Assembly (NCBI RefSeq): GCF_006442965.1
Contig: NZ_VFWX01000022.1
Span: 1-64,000, forward strand
Length of the DNA stretch: 64,000 bases
Direction: 5' to 3'
Source: Mesorhizobium sp. CU3
Lineage (GTDB): Bacteria; Pseudomonadota; Alphaproteobacteria; Rhizobiales; Rhizobiaceae
A model generated the notes under the pieces. The model saw nothing but the letters and a program-made list of their open reading frames with translations. It had not been told where the DNA came from and ran no database searches. Within the stretch, counting starts at the first letter, position 1, and every line of letters begins with the position of its first letter. The translations under genes were made by a program, and so were the position numbers. Shown one piece after another: positions 49,466 to 58,863 of this stretch.

Positions 49466-51019
49466 ATGAATGGAGCCGACGTTCTGTGCGACGTGCTGCT
49501 GGCAAACGACGTCAATGTCTGCTTCGCCAATCCCGGCACGTCGGAAATGCACTTCGTCGCCGCACTCGATCGCAAGCCGGAAATGCGCTGCGTTCTCGGA
49601 CTTGCCGAAGGCGTGGTGACCGGGGCCGCCGACGGCTATGCCCGGATGACCGACCGGCCGGCGGCGACGCTGCTGCATACCGGGCCAGGGCTCGCCAACG
49701 GCCTGGCCAACATGCACAACGCCCGTCGCGCCCGCGTGCCGATGATCAACATTGTCGGTGATCATGCCTCCTACCACCTGGCGCTGGATGCGCCGTTGAC
49801 CAGCGACATCGAAGGGCTCGCGGCGCCGATGTCGAACTGGGTTCGCCGCATCGCCGGCCCGGCCGATATCGCTCCGGCCGCGCAAGAAGCCATCCGCGCT
49901 TCGTTGACGCCGCCGAGCGTCACGACGCTGATCCTGCCTGCGGATGCCGCCTGGGGCGAGGCCAGCCCCGTGCGATTGGCGAAGGTGGATCTCCCGGCAC
50001 CACCGGCCGTGAACATGGATGCCGTGCGTGAGATTGCCGAAGCCGTTCGTGGCGCATCCGGCCGCGTCGGCATGATCGTGCGCGGGCAAGCGGCACGCGC
50101 GGATGCGTTGGAAATCGCCGGCCAGATCGCGCAGGCCAGGGGCGTGCGCCTGTTCAGCGAGGTTCTGATCGCACGCATCCAACGCGGACGCGGGCGTGTC
50201 GCGCCGACCCGCATTCCCTATCCGATCGATGCGGCACGCGCTCTTCTGGCCGACATCGATGTCCTGATCCTGATCGGCGCGAGGGAGCCTGTGGCCTTCT
50301 TCGCCTATCCCGGCAAGCCAGGGCGGCTTGTTCAAGACGGTTGCGAGATTATGACACTTGCCGCGCATGGCGAGGATTTGAAGGCAGCACTTGCGGCGCT
50401 CCGCGACGAGCTCGGCATAAAGCCGTCGCAGCACTTTGCCGCCGCCTCGATCTTCCCCGATGAGCCCACGCCGAGTGGCAAGCTGACCGATGATGCGATG
50501 GCGCTCTCGGTTGCAAGAAAACTGCCCGACAATGCGATCGTCTGCGACGAGGCGGTCACCTCGGCGCGGCGCTACTTCGCGCTCTCGGCCTTCGCCGCGC
50601 CGCACGACTATATGATGGGCACTGGCGGCTCGATCGGTGGTGGCATTCCGATGGCGACCGGTGCTGCAATCGCTTGTCCCGGCCGCAAGGTGGTCAACCT
50701 GGAGGCCGATGGCAGCGGCATGTACACGGTGCAGGGCCTGTGGACGCAGGCGCGCGAAAAGCTCGACGTGGTGAGCATCGTCTTTTCCAACCGCACCTAC
50801 GCTATCCTGCACGGCGAAATGCGCAATGTCGGGGTGAATTCAATCGGCGAGAATGCCAGGCGCATGCTCGACCTCGACCAGCCGGCGCTCGACTGGGTCG
50901 CGCTGGCAAACGGCATGGGCGTAGAAGCGGCCCGTGCCGACACCTGCGAAAGATTTGATGCGCTGCTGGATAGCGCCATGTCGCGGCCCGGGCCGTTTCT
51001 TATCGAAGCGGTGATCTAG
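49466..51019 (+). CDS. TPP-dependent acetolactate-synthase-like enzyme
   Basis: The 517-residue protein starts at ATG 49466, with AGAGGGG upstream. The N-terminal PYR domain has GTSEMHFVAAL and the activating Glu in GLAEGVVTGAADGYARM. The C-terminal domain has LEADGSGMYTVQGLWTQAREKLDVVSIVFSNRTYAIL, in which the diphosphate-binding GDGS reads ADGS. Relatives include acetolactate synthase-like and benzoylformate decarboxylase-like enzymes without a small subunit, so it is probably not the main acetolactate synthase of isoleucine synthesis. Substrate uncertain. Confidence 0.85.
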   Translation: MNGADVLCDVLLANDVNVCFANPGTSEMHFVAALDRKPEMRCVLGLAEGVVTGAADGYARMTDRPAATLLHTGPGLANGLANMHNARRARVPMINIVGDHASYHLALDAPLTSDIEGLAAPMSNWVRRIAGPADIAPAAQEAIRASLTPPSVTTLILPADAAWGEASPVRLAKVDLPAPPAVNMDAVREIAEAVRGASGRVGMIVRGQAARADALEIAGQIAQARGVRLFSEVLIARIQRGRGRVAPTRIPYPIDAARALLADIDVLILIGAREPVAFFAYPGKPGRLVQDGCEIMTLAAHGEDLKAALAALRDELGIKPSQHFAAASIFPDEPTPSGKLTDDAMALSVARKLPDNAIVCDEAVTSARRYFALSAFAAPHDYMMGTGGSIGGGIPMATGAAIACPGRKVVNLEADGSGMYTVQGLWTQAREKLDVVSIVFSNRTYAILHGEMRNVGVNSIGENARRMLDLDQPALDWVALANGMGVEAARADTCERFDALLDSAMSRPGPFLIEAVI

Positions 51020-51041
51020 CCGGGTTTCGGTCTCTCAAACG

Positions 51042-51344
51042 TTACCAGCGCGTCTTCTCACCCGGCGCCGCCGGCTCGATCGCGAGCGCGTGCACGCCGG
51101 TTTTCAGTTCGTCGGCAAGCAGTTCGTTGACGGCGCGGTGGCGGTCGATGCGGCTCATGCCGGCGAAATTCGGGGAAACGATGCGGACGCGAAAATGCGT
51201 CTCGCCGGTGCCGTCATAGGCGCCGTGATGGTCGGAGCCGTGGTGATGGTGACCGGCGTGCAAATGGCTTTCGTTGATGATGACCAGCCGCTCCGGCGAA
51301 AATGCCGCCTTCAGCTTATCTTCCATCGTTGCCTGTATGGACAT
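51042..51344 (-). CDS. BolA-family protein
   Basis: The 100-residue protein has the BolA/YrbA layout: IQATMEDKLKAAFSPERLVIINESHLHAGH, THFRVRIVSPNFAGMSRIDRHRAVNELLADEL, HALAIEPAAPGE. The conserved His for [2Fe-2S] glutaredoxin pairing is present (DRHRAV), and the HAGHHHHGSDHH loop is rich in His. Relatives work with monothiol glutaredoxin in iron regulation. It is convergent with the TPP enzyme and divergent from the J-domain gene. Confidence 0.92.
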   Translation of the reverse strand: MSIQATMEDKLKAAFSPERLVIINESHLHAGHHHHGSDHHGAYDGTGETHFRVRIVSPNFAGMSRIDRHRAVNELLADELKTGVHALAIEPAAPGEKTRW

Positions 51345-51532
51345 TCGGGCTTCCCTTCACCACATGACGGCATAGCCGCAAGTTATCTGCGGCACAGCCG
51401 CAAAATCCTGACGGCATAAGCCGCAGCTATATGTTTTCGACCGCTTTTAAGCCGCGATTCAGCGGTTAGGGCGATCATCGGCGAAATGTCAATTCTTGTT
51501 TCGCATATGCGAACAGCCCATAAATGGGTGAG

Positions 51533-52147
51533 ATGAAATCGTATCCCAAATATTTCGAGAAAATCCGGATCCGGCCGGAGAAGGACGCCGAACTGAAGTC
51601 GCGCGCGCCGATCTGCCAGTGGGACGGTTGCAAGGAGGCCGGCACGCATCGCGCGCCGGTCGGACGGCTGAAGGAGGGCGAGTATTTCCGCTTCTGCTTC
51701 GAGCACGTGCGCGAATACAACAAGGGCTTCAATTATTTCTCCGGCGTGTCGGACACAGAGATCGCCCGCTTCCAGAAAGAGGCGCTGACCGGCCACAGGC
51801 CGACCTGGCGCATGGGCGCCAATGGCGGCGGGACGCGCTCGGCGCCGGATTTCGCGCAGCAGCGCTCGGGCCGCGCCGGCTACTACAACCGCATGCGCGA
51901 TCCCTTCAACCTGTTCACCAACGGGCCCAGGGAGCCGCGTGAGCGCAAGGCCAAGCCGCTTGAGGCCAAGGCGCTGGAAACGCTTGGTCTTGATACAAAG
52001 GCGACTGGTCAGGACATCAAGGCGCGCTATAAGGAACTCGTGAAGCGCCACCATCCGGATGCGAATGGCGGCGACAGAGGTTCGGAAGACCGGTTCCGCG
52101 ATGTGCTGCAGGCCTATCGCGTGCTCAAGCAGGCAGGTTTGTGCTGA
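51533..52147 (+). CDS. J-domain (DnaJ-like) protein with N-terminal Cys motif
   Basis: The 204-residue protein has an N-terminal region with CQWDGCKEAGTHRAP and FRFCFEHVREYN, a possible zinc site. A short disordered part follows (about residues 90-140). The C-terminal J domain has ETLGLDTKATGQDIKARYKELVKRHHPDANGG containing HPD. It would recruit and stimulate DnaK. It precedes cobS on the same strand. Start at ATG 51533, with GGGTGAG nearby. Confidence 0.88.
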   Translation: MKSYPKYFEKIRIRPEKDAELKSRAPICQWDGCKEAGTHRAPVGRLKEGEYFRFCFEHVREYNKGFNYFSGVSDTEIARFQKEALTGHRPTWRMGANGGGTRSAPDFAQQRSGRAGYYNRMRDPFNLFTNGPREPRERKAKPLEAKALETLGLDTKATGQDIKARYKELVKRHHPDANGGDRGSEDRFRDVLQAYRVLKQAGLC

Positions 52148-52270
52148 GCGGCCCTACGGTCCATGTCGTTTTCCAACTTTCATAAGGTTGGAAAAGGCAC
52201 TAAGACCGCCCCCGGACAAAATCGATTGCCGGCGAAACGCGGCGTTTCGCTTGTGGAGACGTTGATAGAG

Positions 52271-53257
52271 ATGAACAAGGTCGATCGCGACATCGCCAAC
52301 CTGCCCGACACGACTGTGTCGGTGAAGGAGAAATTCGGCTTCGACTCCAAGATGGTGGTTCCCGCCTATTCGGTGGCGAGCGAGCATGTGCCGGATATCG
52401 ATCCGGATTATCTGTTCGATAAGGCGACGACGCTGGCGATCCTGGCCGGCTTTGCCTACAACCGCCGCGTCATGGTGTCGGGCTATCACGGCACCGGCAA
52501 GTCGACCCATATCGAGCAGGTCGCGGCGCGCCTCAACTGGCCTTGCGTGCGCGTCAACCTCGACAGCCATGTCAGCCGTATCGACCTCGTCGGCAAGGAC
52601 GCCATCGTCGTCAAGGAAGGGCTGCAGGTCACCGAATTCCGCGACGGCATCCTGCCCTGGGCCTACCAGCACAACGTCGCGCTCTGCTTCGACGAATACG
52701 ATGCCGGCCGCCCGGATGTGATGTTCGTCATCCAGCGCGTCTTGGAATCGTCGGGACGCCTGACGCTGCTCGACCAGAGCCGCGTCATCCGCCCGCATCC
52801 GGCCTTCCGGCTGTTCGCCACCGCCAACACGGTGGGCCTGGGCGACACCACCGGCCTCTATCACGGCACGCAGCAGATCAACCAGGCGCAGATGGACCGC
52901 TGGTCGATCGTCACCACGCTGAACTATTTGCCGCACGACAACGAGGTGAACATCGTGCTGGCCAAGGCCAAGCACTATCGCGACCCCAAGGGCAAGGACA
53001 TCGTCAACAAGATGGTGCGCGTCGCCGACATGACGCGCTCGGCCTTCATCAATGGCGACCTGTCGACCGTGATGAGCCCGCGTACCGTCATCACCTGGGC
53101 CGAGAATGCCGAGATCTTCGGCGATGTCGGCATGGCGTTCCGGCTGACCTTCCTCAACAAATGCGACGAGCTGGAGCGTTCGGTGGTCGCCGAATTCTAC
53201 CAGCGCGCCTTCGGCGAGGAATTGCCGGAAAGCGCCGCCAACGTGGTGCTGGGGTAG
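52271..53257 (+). CDS. cobS: Cobaltochelatase subunit CobS
   Basis: The 328-residue protein starts at ATG 52271 (MNKVDRDIANLPDTTVSVKEKFGFDS), the usual start of CobS; ATG 52163 gives 36 extra residues not expected. Walker A is GYHGTGKSTHIEQVA, and Walker B reads VALCFDEYDAGRPD. It is an AAA+ chaperone that powers cobalt insertion into hydrogenobyrinic acid diamide by CobN with CobT. Confidence 0.95.
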   Translation: MNKVDRDIANLPDTTVSVKEKFGFDSKMVVPAYSVASEHVPDIDPDYLFDKATTLAILAGFAYNRRVMVSGYHGTGKSTHIEQVAARLNWPCVRVNLDSHVSRIDLVGKDAIVVKEGLQVTEFRDGILPWAYQHNVALCFDEYDAGRPDVMFVIQRVLESSGRLTLLDQSRVIRPHPAFRLFATANTVGLGDTTGLYHGTQQINQAQMDRWSIVTTLNYLPHDNEVNIVLAKAKHYRDPKGKDIVNKMVRVADMTRSAFINGDLSTVMSPRTVITWAENAEIFGDVGMAFRLTFLNKCDELERSVVAEFYQRAFGEELPESAANVVLG

Positions 53258-53312
53258 CGCGCAGTTGAAAGGCCTCCGGCCTTTCAGCATGAAATCGCGC
53301 AGGGAATGATGA

Positions 53313-55211
53313 ATGGCGGGTCCGGGCGACAACACGCGCAACAAGCCGAAAAACGGGTCTGAAGCGGACAGCTTCAAGCGCGCCGTCACCGTCTGTATGC
53401 GGGCCGTCGCCGGCGACAAGGATCTCGAGGTCGGTTTCGCCAAGGATCGGCCGGCGCTGGCCGGCAGCCGCGCGCGGCTGCCCGAATTGCCGAAGAAAGC
53501 CACCCGCAACGACATCGCGATCACCCGCGGCATCGGCGATTCCATGGCGCTCAAGCGCGCCTGCCACGATCAGCGCATCCACACCAAGCTGGCGCCGGAA
53601 GGCAAACTGGCGCGTTCCATCTTCGACGCGGTCGAGCAGGCGCGCGTCGAGGCGATCGGCAGCCGCGCCATGCAGGGCGTCGCCGACAATATCGGCTCGA
53701 TGCTCGAGGACAAATACGCCAAGGCGAACCTCGTCGACGTCAAGGACAAGGCCGACGCGCCGCTCGAAGAGGCGATCGCGCTGATCGTGCGCGAGAAGCT
53801 CACCGGCCGCGCCGTGCCGAAGAGCGGCGAGCGGCTGGTCGATCTGTGGCGCCCCTGGGTCGAAGAGAAGGCGAGCGGCGATCTCGACGGCCTGTCGGCC
53901 AAGCTCGACGACCAGCAGGCATTCGCGCGCGTCGTGCGCGACATGCTGGTCTCCATGGAGATGGCCGAGGAGCTCGGCGACGACCAGGAGACCGAGGACT
54001 CCGAAGACAGCGAGGAAAACGAACAGCAGGGCGAGGACCAGAGCGAGGAAGGCGGCGAGGAGGATTCCGGCTCCGAGCAGTCGCAGTCCGAGGATGCCGA
54101 GGCCTCCGCCGACGAGGAAGAATCGGCCGAGACGGAAGCGACCGACGCCACCTCCGACGATCTCTCCGACGAGGACGATGCCGACGCCGAGACGCCGGGC
54201 GAGGCCAAGCGCAACGACAACCCGTTCCTCAACCTGCCGAAAGAGATCGACTACAAGGTCTTCACCACTGCCTTCGACGAAACGGTCGGCGCCGAGGACC
54301 TTTGCGAGGAAGAAGAACTCGACCGGCTGCGCGCTTTCCTCGACAAGCAGCTGGCCAATCTTTCCGGTGTCGTCGGACGGCTGGCCAACCGGCTGCAGCG
54401 GCGGCTGATGGCACAGCAGAACCGCTCTTGGGATTTCGACCTTGAGGAAGGCTATCTCGATCCGGCGCGGCTAGTGCGCGTCGTCATCGATCCGATGCAG
54501 CCTTTGTCCTTCAAGCAGGAGCGCGACACGAAATTCCGCGACACGGTGGTGTCGCTGGTGCTCGACAATTCCGGCTCGATGCGCGGCCGGCCGATCACGG
54601 TGGCGGCGACCTGCGCCGACATCCTTGCGCGTACGCTGGAGCGCTGCGGCGTTTCGGTGGAGATCCTCGGCTTCACCACGCGGGCCTGGAAGGGCGGGCA
54701 GGCGCGCGAAAAATGGCTGAAGGACGGCAAGCCGCCGAACCCCGGCCGCCTCAACGATTTGCGCCACATCATCTACAAGTCCGCGGACCATCCGTGGCGG
54801 CGCGCACGGCGCAATCTCGGCCTGATGATGCGCGAGGGCCTGCTCAAGGAAAACATCGACGGCGAGGCGCTGCTTTGGGCGCATAACCGGCTGATCGGCC
54901 GTCCCGAGCAGCGCAAGATCCTGATGATGATCTCGGACGGCGCGCCGGTCGACGATTCCACGCTCTCGGTCAATCCGGGCAACTATCTGGAGCGGCACCT
55001 GCGCGGCGTCATCGAGCTCATCGAGACGCGCTCGCCGGTCGAGCTTTTAGCCATCGGCATCGGCCATGACGTGACGCGCTATTATCGCCGCGCCGTCACC
55101 ATCGTCGACGCCGAGGAACTGGCCGGCGCCATGACCGAGCAGCTCGCCTCGCTGTTCGGCGAGGAAAGCGCGCGCGACACCCGCCGCGGCGGCCTGCGGC
55201 GCGCCGGATGA
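53313..55211 (+). CDS. cobT: Cobaltochelatase subunit CobT
   Basis: The 632-residue protein has an N-terminal domain that binds CobS, a highly acidic stretch of about 80 residues (about 225-305), and a C-terminal von Willebrand A domain with the MIDAS motif LVLDNSGSMRG and ISDGAPVDDSTL. The length matches the family. It works with CobS in cobalt insertion for aerobic cobalamin synthesis. CobN is not in the window. Confidence 0.95.
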   Translation: MAGPGDNTRNKPKNGSEADSFKRAVTVCMRAVAGDKDLEVGFAKDRPALAGSRARLPELPKKATRNDIAITRGIGDSMALKRACHDQRIHTKLAPEGKLARSIFDAVEQARVEAIGSRAMQGVADNIGSMLEDKYAKANLVDVKDKADAPLEEAIALIVREKLTGRAVPKSGERLVDLWRPWVEEKASGDLDGLSAKLDDQQAFARVVRDMLVSMEMAEELGDDQETEDSEDSEENEQQGEDQSEEGGEEDSGSEQSQSEDAEASADEEESAETEATDATSDDLSDEDDADAETPGEAKRNDNPFLNLPKEIDYKVFTTAFDETVGAEDLCEEEELDRLRAFLDKQLANLSGVVGRLANRLQRRLMAQQNRSWDFDLEEGYLDPARLVRVVIDPMQPLSFKQERDTKFRDTVVSLVLDNSGSMRGRPITVAATCADILARTLERCGVSVEILGFTTRAWKGGQAREKWLKDGKPPNPGRLNDLRHIIYKSADHPWRRARRNLGLMMREGLLKENIDGEALLWAHNRLIGRPEQRKILMMISDGAPVDDSTLSVNPGNYLERHLRGVIELIETRSPVELLAIGIGHDVTRYYRRAVTIVDAEELAGAMTEQLASLFGEESARDTRRGGLRRAG

Positions 55212-56233
55212 TCTTTCCTGGCCGGTATGCGCGGCGGACGCTTTTCGCCTGCATGCTGGTCTGCGGCGCGGTCCTTTCTCCGGCAATTGCCGCCCAACGC
55301 GCTCCGATCGAGGCGGTCGAGGTTGCAGCGCGGCCGATCAATCAGTTCCATATCGGCCATGACGAGACGCGGTTCGGCACGCTCGAATTCGTCGGCGGGC
55401 TGGAAATGAGTTCGCCTTCGCGCGATTTCGGCGCGCTGTCGGCGTTTCGGTTCCTGAAGCCCGGCGGCGATTTCATCGGCGTCGCCGATACCGGCTTCTG
55501 GTTCTTCGGCACGATCACGCGTGACGCCGACAAGCGCCCTTCGGGCATCGCGAATTTCCGCATGCAGCAGATGGTCGACGCTTCGGGCCAACCGATCGAC
55601 AAGAAGTGGGAGGTCGACGCCGAAGGGCTGGCGGTCAAGGACGGCATCGCCACGGTCGGCTTCGAGCGCGACCAGCGCGTCGCCCAGTTCAAAATCGACC
55701 CCGACAACATGAAGGCGCCGTTCAGGCAGCTCGATTTCCTGGTGCCGGCGCGCGAGCTGCGCCAGAACCGCGGCTTCGAGACCGTCACAAACGCCAATCC
55801 CTACGGGCAGCATGAAGGCGGCCTGGTCGTTGTCTCGGAGCGAAGCCTCGACAAATCGGGCAATGTCTACGCCGCGATCATCGAAGGGCCGCACAAGGGC
55901 ATCTTCACCGTCAAGCGCAACGGCGACTTCGACATCACCGACGGCGCCTTCCTGCCGGACGGCGACCTTCTGCTTCTGGAGCGCAGCTTTTCGATGGCGC
56001 GCGGGGTGAAGATGCGGCTGAGGCGCATCTATGGCGAGAGCGTCGAGAAAGGCGCGATCGCCGACGGGCCTGTGCTGCTTGAGGCCGACATGGGCTACCA
56101 GATCGACAATATGGAAGGGCTCGACGTCTGGACCCGCGACGACGGCGCGGTGATGGTTTCGCTGATGTCCGACGACAACCATTCGATTCTGCAGCGCAAC
56201 CTCTATCTGGAGTTCATTCTCCACCAGGACTGA
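55208..56233 (+). CDS. Secreted esterase-like phytase-domain protein
   Basis: The 341-residue protein begins with a signal peptide (RRTLFACMLVCGAVLSPAIAA) and holds an 'esterase-like activity of phytase' beta-propeller domain (FLKPGGDFIGVADTGFWF; AEGLAVKDGIATVGFERDQRVAQF; EGLDVWTRDDGAVMVSLMSDDN). It overlaps cobT by ATGA. It would act in the periplasm; the substrate is unclear. Confidence 0.82.
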   Translation: MIFPGRYARRTLFACMLVCGAVLSPAIAAQRAPIEAVEVAARPINQFHIGHDETRFGTLEFVGGLEMSSPSRDFGALSAFRFLKPGGDFIGVADTGFWFFGTITRDADKRPSGIANFRMQQMVDASGQPIDKKWEVDAEGLAVKDGIATVGFERDQRVAQFKIDPDNMKAPFRQLDFLVPARELRQNRGFETVTNANPYGQHEGGLVVVSERSLDKSGNVYAAIIEGPHKGIFTVKRNGDFDITDGAFLPDGDLLLLERSFSMARGVKMRLRRIYGESVEKGAIADGPVLLEADMGYQIDNMEGLDVWTRDDGAVMVSLMSDDNHSILQRNLYLEFILHQD

Positions 56234-56252
56234 GCGCGCTTTTTCAGATGTT

Positions 56253-58010
56253 TCAGCGGACTTTGTAAATCTCGATCGGCTTGCCGGCGGTCGCGCTGTC
56301 CAGCTCGAGCCAGTCCGGCGCCTCGCCGCGCAGCAATTGTGCAACCAGGCCCGAGGGCGCGTCTTTCGCGAGAGAGATTTCTTCGGTGTTGTCGCGGCAG
56401 ATCGCGATCAGCCGGACATGCTCGCGCTCGATGATGGTGCGCGCGGCGTCCGGCGTCCCCATGAAGGCGTCGAACATGGCGAGATTGCCGGCGATGTTGC
56501 GGTGATAGGGGCCGGCCAGCGCGTGGTGGCCGGTGAACATCAATATGCCCGAGCCGAGATTGGACGAAGCAAGCACCGTGGTTGCCGGCATGGCGGCAAG
56601 ATTGCCGAAGTCGCCAGGTTTGCCGCAGGTGACCGCATGGTCCGCGTCGGAATTGATCTGAGGCGGGGTTTTCTGGACCACGGACTGCGCGGCCGCGGCG
56701 ACCCCGGCCCAGGTGGCATTGAGCGAGACCAGCCAGGCCGCGGCAATGCGGATAGCGCCTGCCTGCAGGCGGATTTTCGCGATCCAGGCCGAGAGCGGCA
56801 GCACCGCGAAGGCCACAGCGAAGGTCGAGGCGCGCACCTCCCAGAGGCTGACGGCGAAGGCGGCGACGAGCAGAGCTGCGGCAATTGCTTCTTCGCGGCG
56901 CAGGCGGCGGCTGCGAAGCTGGAAGCCGATCAGAAGGATGGCGATGAAGGGCGTGACGTAGCGCGCCGCCATGAGCTTCGGCTGATTGACGGCGACGCTC
57001 CAGAAGGGCTGCGCCTCGACGACGTCGTTCAGCCAATAGGTGCGGATGCGCTCGTCTATGCCGGCATAGGGCGGCGCCAGGCATTGCGGAAAGAACACGA
57101 CCACGATGGCCGCGACAATCGCCGCCAGCACCGCCATCAGGATGAGCCGCGACCTGACCGTCGAGCCGGCAGACATGCCGGCGATCGCCGCGATGCCGAA
57201 ACCGGACAGGGCTGCAACCGCGAACTGGAAGGACGAGAAGGCGTCGCACTGGGCGACGCTCCAGGCGGACGGCCGGATGGTCGCGACGAAGACGATTGTC
57301 GCGATGCCGGCAAATCCGAGGCCAAAACCCCGTGCCGTCAGACGCTCCCTTTCATCGAGGATGAAGAACACGGCGGCGCAGATGCCCAGCACCGCCACAT
57401 AAGGGGCAGTTTCCATGCCGACGGCAAGCGTCAGGCCCGCGCAGACGCCGGAAAGCAGCGCGGCCGGCCGCCAGAAGGGCGCTTCCATCAGTAGCCAGAG
57501 GCTCGCCGCGGTCAAAAACACCTGGACATTGTGATGGTCGATCACGCCCGGGCTGAAGATGAGCAAGAAGAAAAGCCCGGCGGTCGACAGGATCAGGGAA
57601 GGCATCGCCACATCCGTTCCGGCGAAGCGGCGCGCGGCGCGTATGATGACGAAGATCGTCAGCCCGTAGAGCAGGGTCGGCCAGATGATCTGCGCGGCTC
57701 TTTCCGCGGTTTGCGCGCTGGCGCCCAGGGCCTCGGTGGCAAGGATGATCAACGCGATCGGTCCGTCGACCAGCCGCGACCAATGCATCAGGAAGCCGCC
57801 CGACAGGCCCATCCGGTATTGATGCAGGTCGAACCAGCTCTGGCCGGCGAGCAGGTCTCGAACCTCGACCAGCTGCAGCATGCTGTCATTGTCGGAACCA
57901 TAGTCGACAAGCGTCGGAAAGCCGGACACCCAGTTGATCGCCAGCACCACCAGCATGGCGCAGAACGCAAGCAGGAGATCGTGTTTCCAGCCGGTGCCTT
58001 GCGCGGTCAT
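56253..58010 (-). CDS. Polytopic membrane protein, glycosyltransferase-like
   Basis: The 585-residue protein has about ten or more hydrophobic helices in the first 450 residues, with DYGSDNDSMLQLVEVRDLLAGQSWFDLHQYRMG and a HWSRLVDGPIA segment near the N-terminus. The size and DD/DN-type motif in the first loop recall GT-C fold sugar transferases or the uncharacterised membrane proteins that share this topology. The last 130 residues form a soluble domain. I chose ATG 58010; the TTG at 58031 lies inside a repeat. It is convergent with the phytase-like gene. Confidence 0.65.
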   Translation of the reverse strand: MTAQGTGWKHDLLLAFCAMLVVLAINWVSGFPTLVDYGSDNDSMLQLVEVRDLLAGQSWFDLHQYRMGLSGGFLMHWSRLVDGPIALIILATEALGASAQTAERAAQIIWPTLLYGLTIFVIIRAARRFAGTDVAMPSLILSTAGLFFLLIFSPGVIDHHNVQVFLTAASLWLLMEAPFWRPAALLSGVCAGLTLAVGMETAPYVAVLGICAAVFFILDERERLTARGFGLGFAGIATIVFVATIRPSAWSVAQCDAFSSFQFAVAALSGFGIAAIAGMSAGSTVRSRLILMAVLAAIVAAIVVVFFPQCLAPPYAGIDERIRTYWLNDVVEAQPFWSVAVNQPKLMAARYVTPFIAILLIGFQLRSRRLRREEAIAAALLVAAFAVSLWEVRASTFAVAFAVLPLSAWIAKIRLQAGAIRIAAAWLVSLNATWAGVAAAAQSVVQKTPPQINSDADHAVTCGKPGDFGNLAAMPATTVLASSNLGSGILMFTGHHALAGPYHRNIAGNLAMFDAFMGTPDAARTIIEREHVRLIAICRDNTEEISLAKDAPSGLVAQLLRGEAPDWLELDSATAGKPIEIYKVR

Positions 58011-58032
58011 GACTTGTCGCGGTGTTCCCAAG

Positions 58033-58074
58033 CAATTCCAGGAAAAGTGCGAAGCGGTTTTCCGTCCGGAATTG
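58033..58074. repeat. 42-bp palindromic repeat, copy 2
   Basis: CAATTCCAGGAAAAGTGC...TTTTCCGTCCGGAATTG. Reverse-complemented it equals the copy at 61003-61044 except that the central GCTTCGC is replaced by its own reverse complement. It lies just upstream of the polytopic membrane protein gene. Confidence 0.8.
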
Positions 58075-58191
58075 CGTCCTAATCAAGAGAGAGGTTTTCG
58101 CGATCCTGCACCATTGGGCGTAACAAAGCGTAAAGCGGGCAGGAAGCGAGCGGCCGGTATGAGAATCAGCGGCCCTTGGTTGCAATCCAGA

Positions 58192-58863
58192 TTACGGCTT
58201 TGCCGCAATCCAGATCACGTGGCGGGCGCCGCGCTTGGCGCGGGCGCGCACATTGATCTCTTCGACGGCAAACCCCGCCTGTTTCAGCCGCCGCGTGAAG
58301 CCGCTGTCCGGTCCTTGCGACCAGACCGCAAGCAAGCCGCCGGGCTTCAGGGCAGCAAGCGCGGTTGCCAGGCCGGCGGCGTTGTAGAGCCGGTCATTGC
58401 CTTTGTGGACGATGCCTTCGGGACCATTGTCGACATCGAGCAGGATGGCATCCCAGGCGGCCTTCCCGGCCCCGATCAATTGGCCGACATCGGCCTCGCG
58501 AATGGCGACGCGGGGATCGTCGAGGCAGCCGGCAAAAATCTCGGACATCGGGCCGCGCGCCCAGGCGACGACCGCCGGGACGAGCTCGGCGACAGTGATG
58601 GCGGCATCGGCGCCGAAGGCGGCGAGAGCGGCGCGCAAGGTGAAACCCATGCCGAGCCCGCCGATGAGGATGTTTGGGCGGAGGCGGCCGGCAAGCCGCT
58701 GACAGGACAGCGTGGCAAGCGCTTCTTCGGAGCCGCTGAGGCGGCTGTTCATCAGCTCATTGGTGCCCAGCATGATCGAGAATTCGGCGCCGCGCCGCTT
58801 CAGGCGAAGTTCCTGCGCGCCGTCCGGCGTGCGGGCCGAATCGAGCTGGACCCAGGGGATCAA
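58192..58863 (-). CDS. Spermidine-synthase-like methyltransferase-fold protein
   Basis: The 223-residue protein has a Rossmann methyltransferase core: ILIGGLGMGFTLRAAL for SAM-type binding, VTVAEL-like acidic strand (TVAELVPAVVAWA), DAILLDVDNGPEG, then ALAALKPGGLLAVWSQGPD. It resembles the SpeE-like group but is shorter than true spermidine synthases (about 285-300 residues), so substrate and activity are open. The start is TTG 58863 in TTGA, overlapping the stop of the upstream transporter, so translation is coupled. Confidence 0.75.
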   Translation of the reverse strand: MIPWVQLDSARTPDGAQELRLKRRGAEFSIMLGTNELMNSRLSGSEEALATLSCQRLAGRLRPNILIGGLGMGFTLRAALAAFGADAAITVAELVPAVVAWARGPMSEIFAGCLDDPRVAIREADVGQLIGAGKAAWDAILLDVDNGPEGIVHKGNDRLYNAAGLATALAALKPGGLLAVWSQGPDSGFTRRLKQAGFAVEEINVRARAKRGARHVIWIAAKP

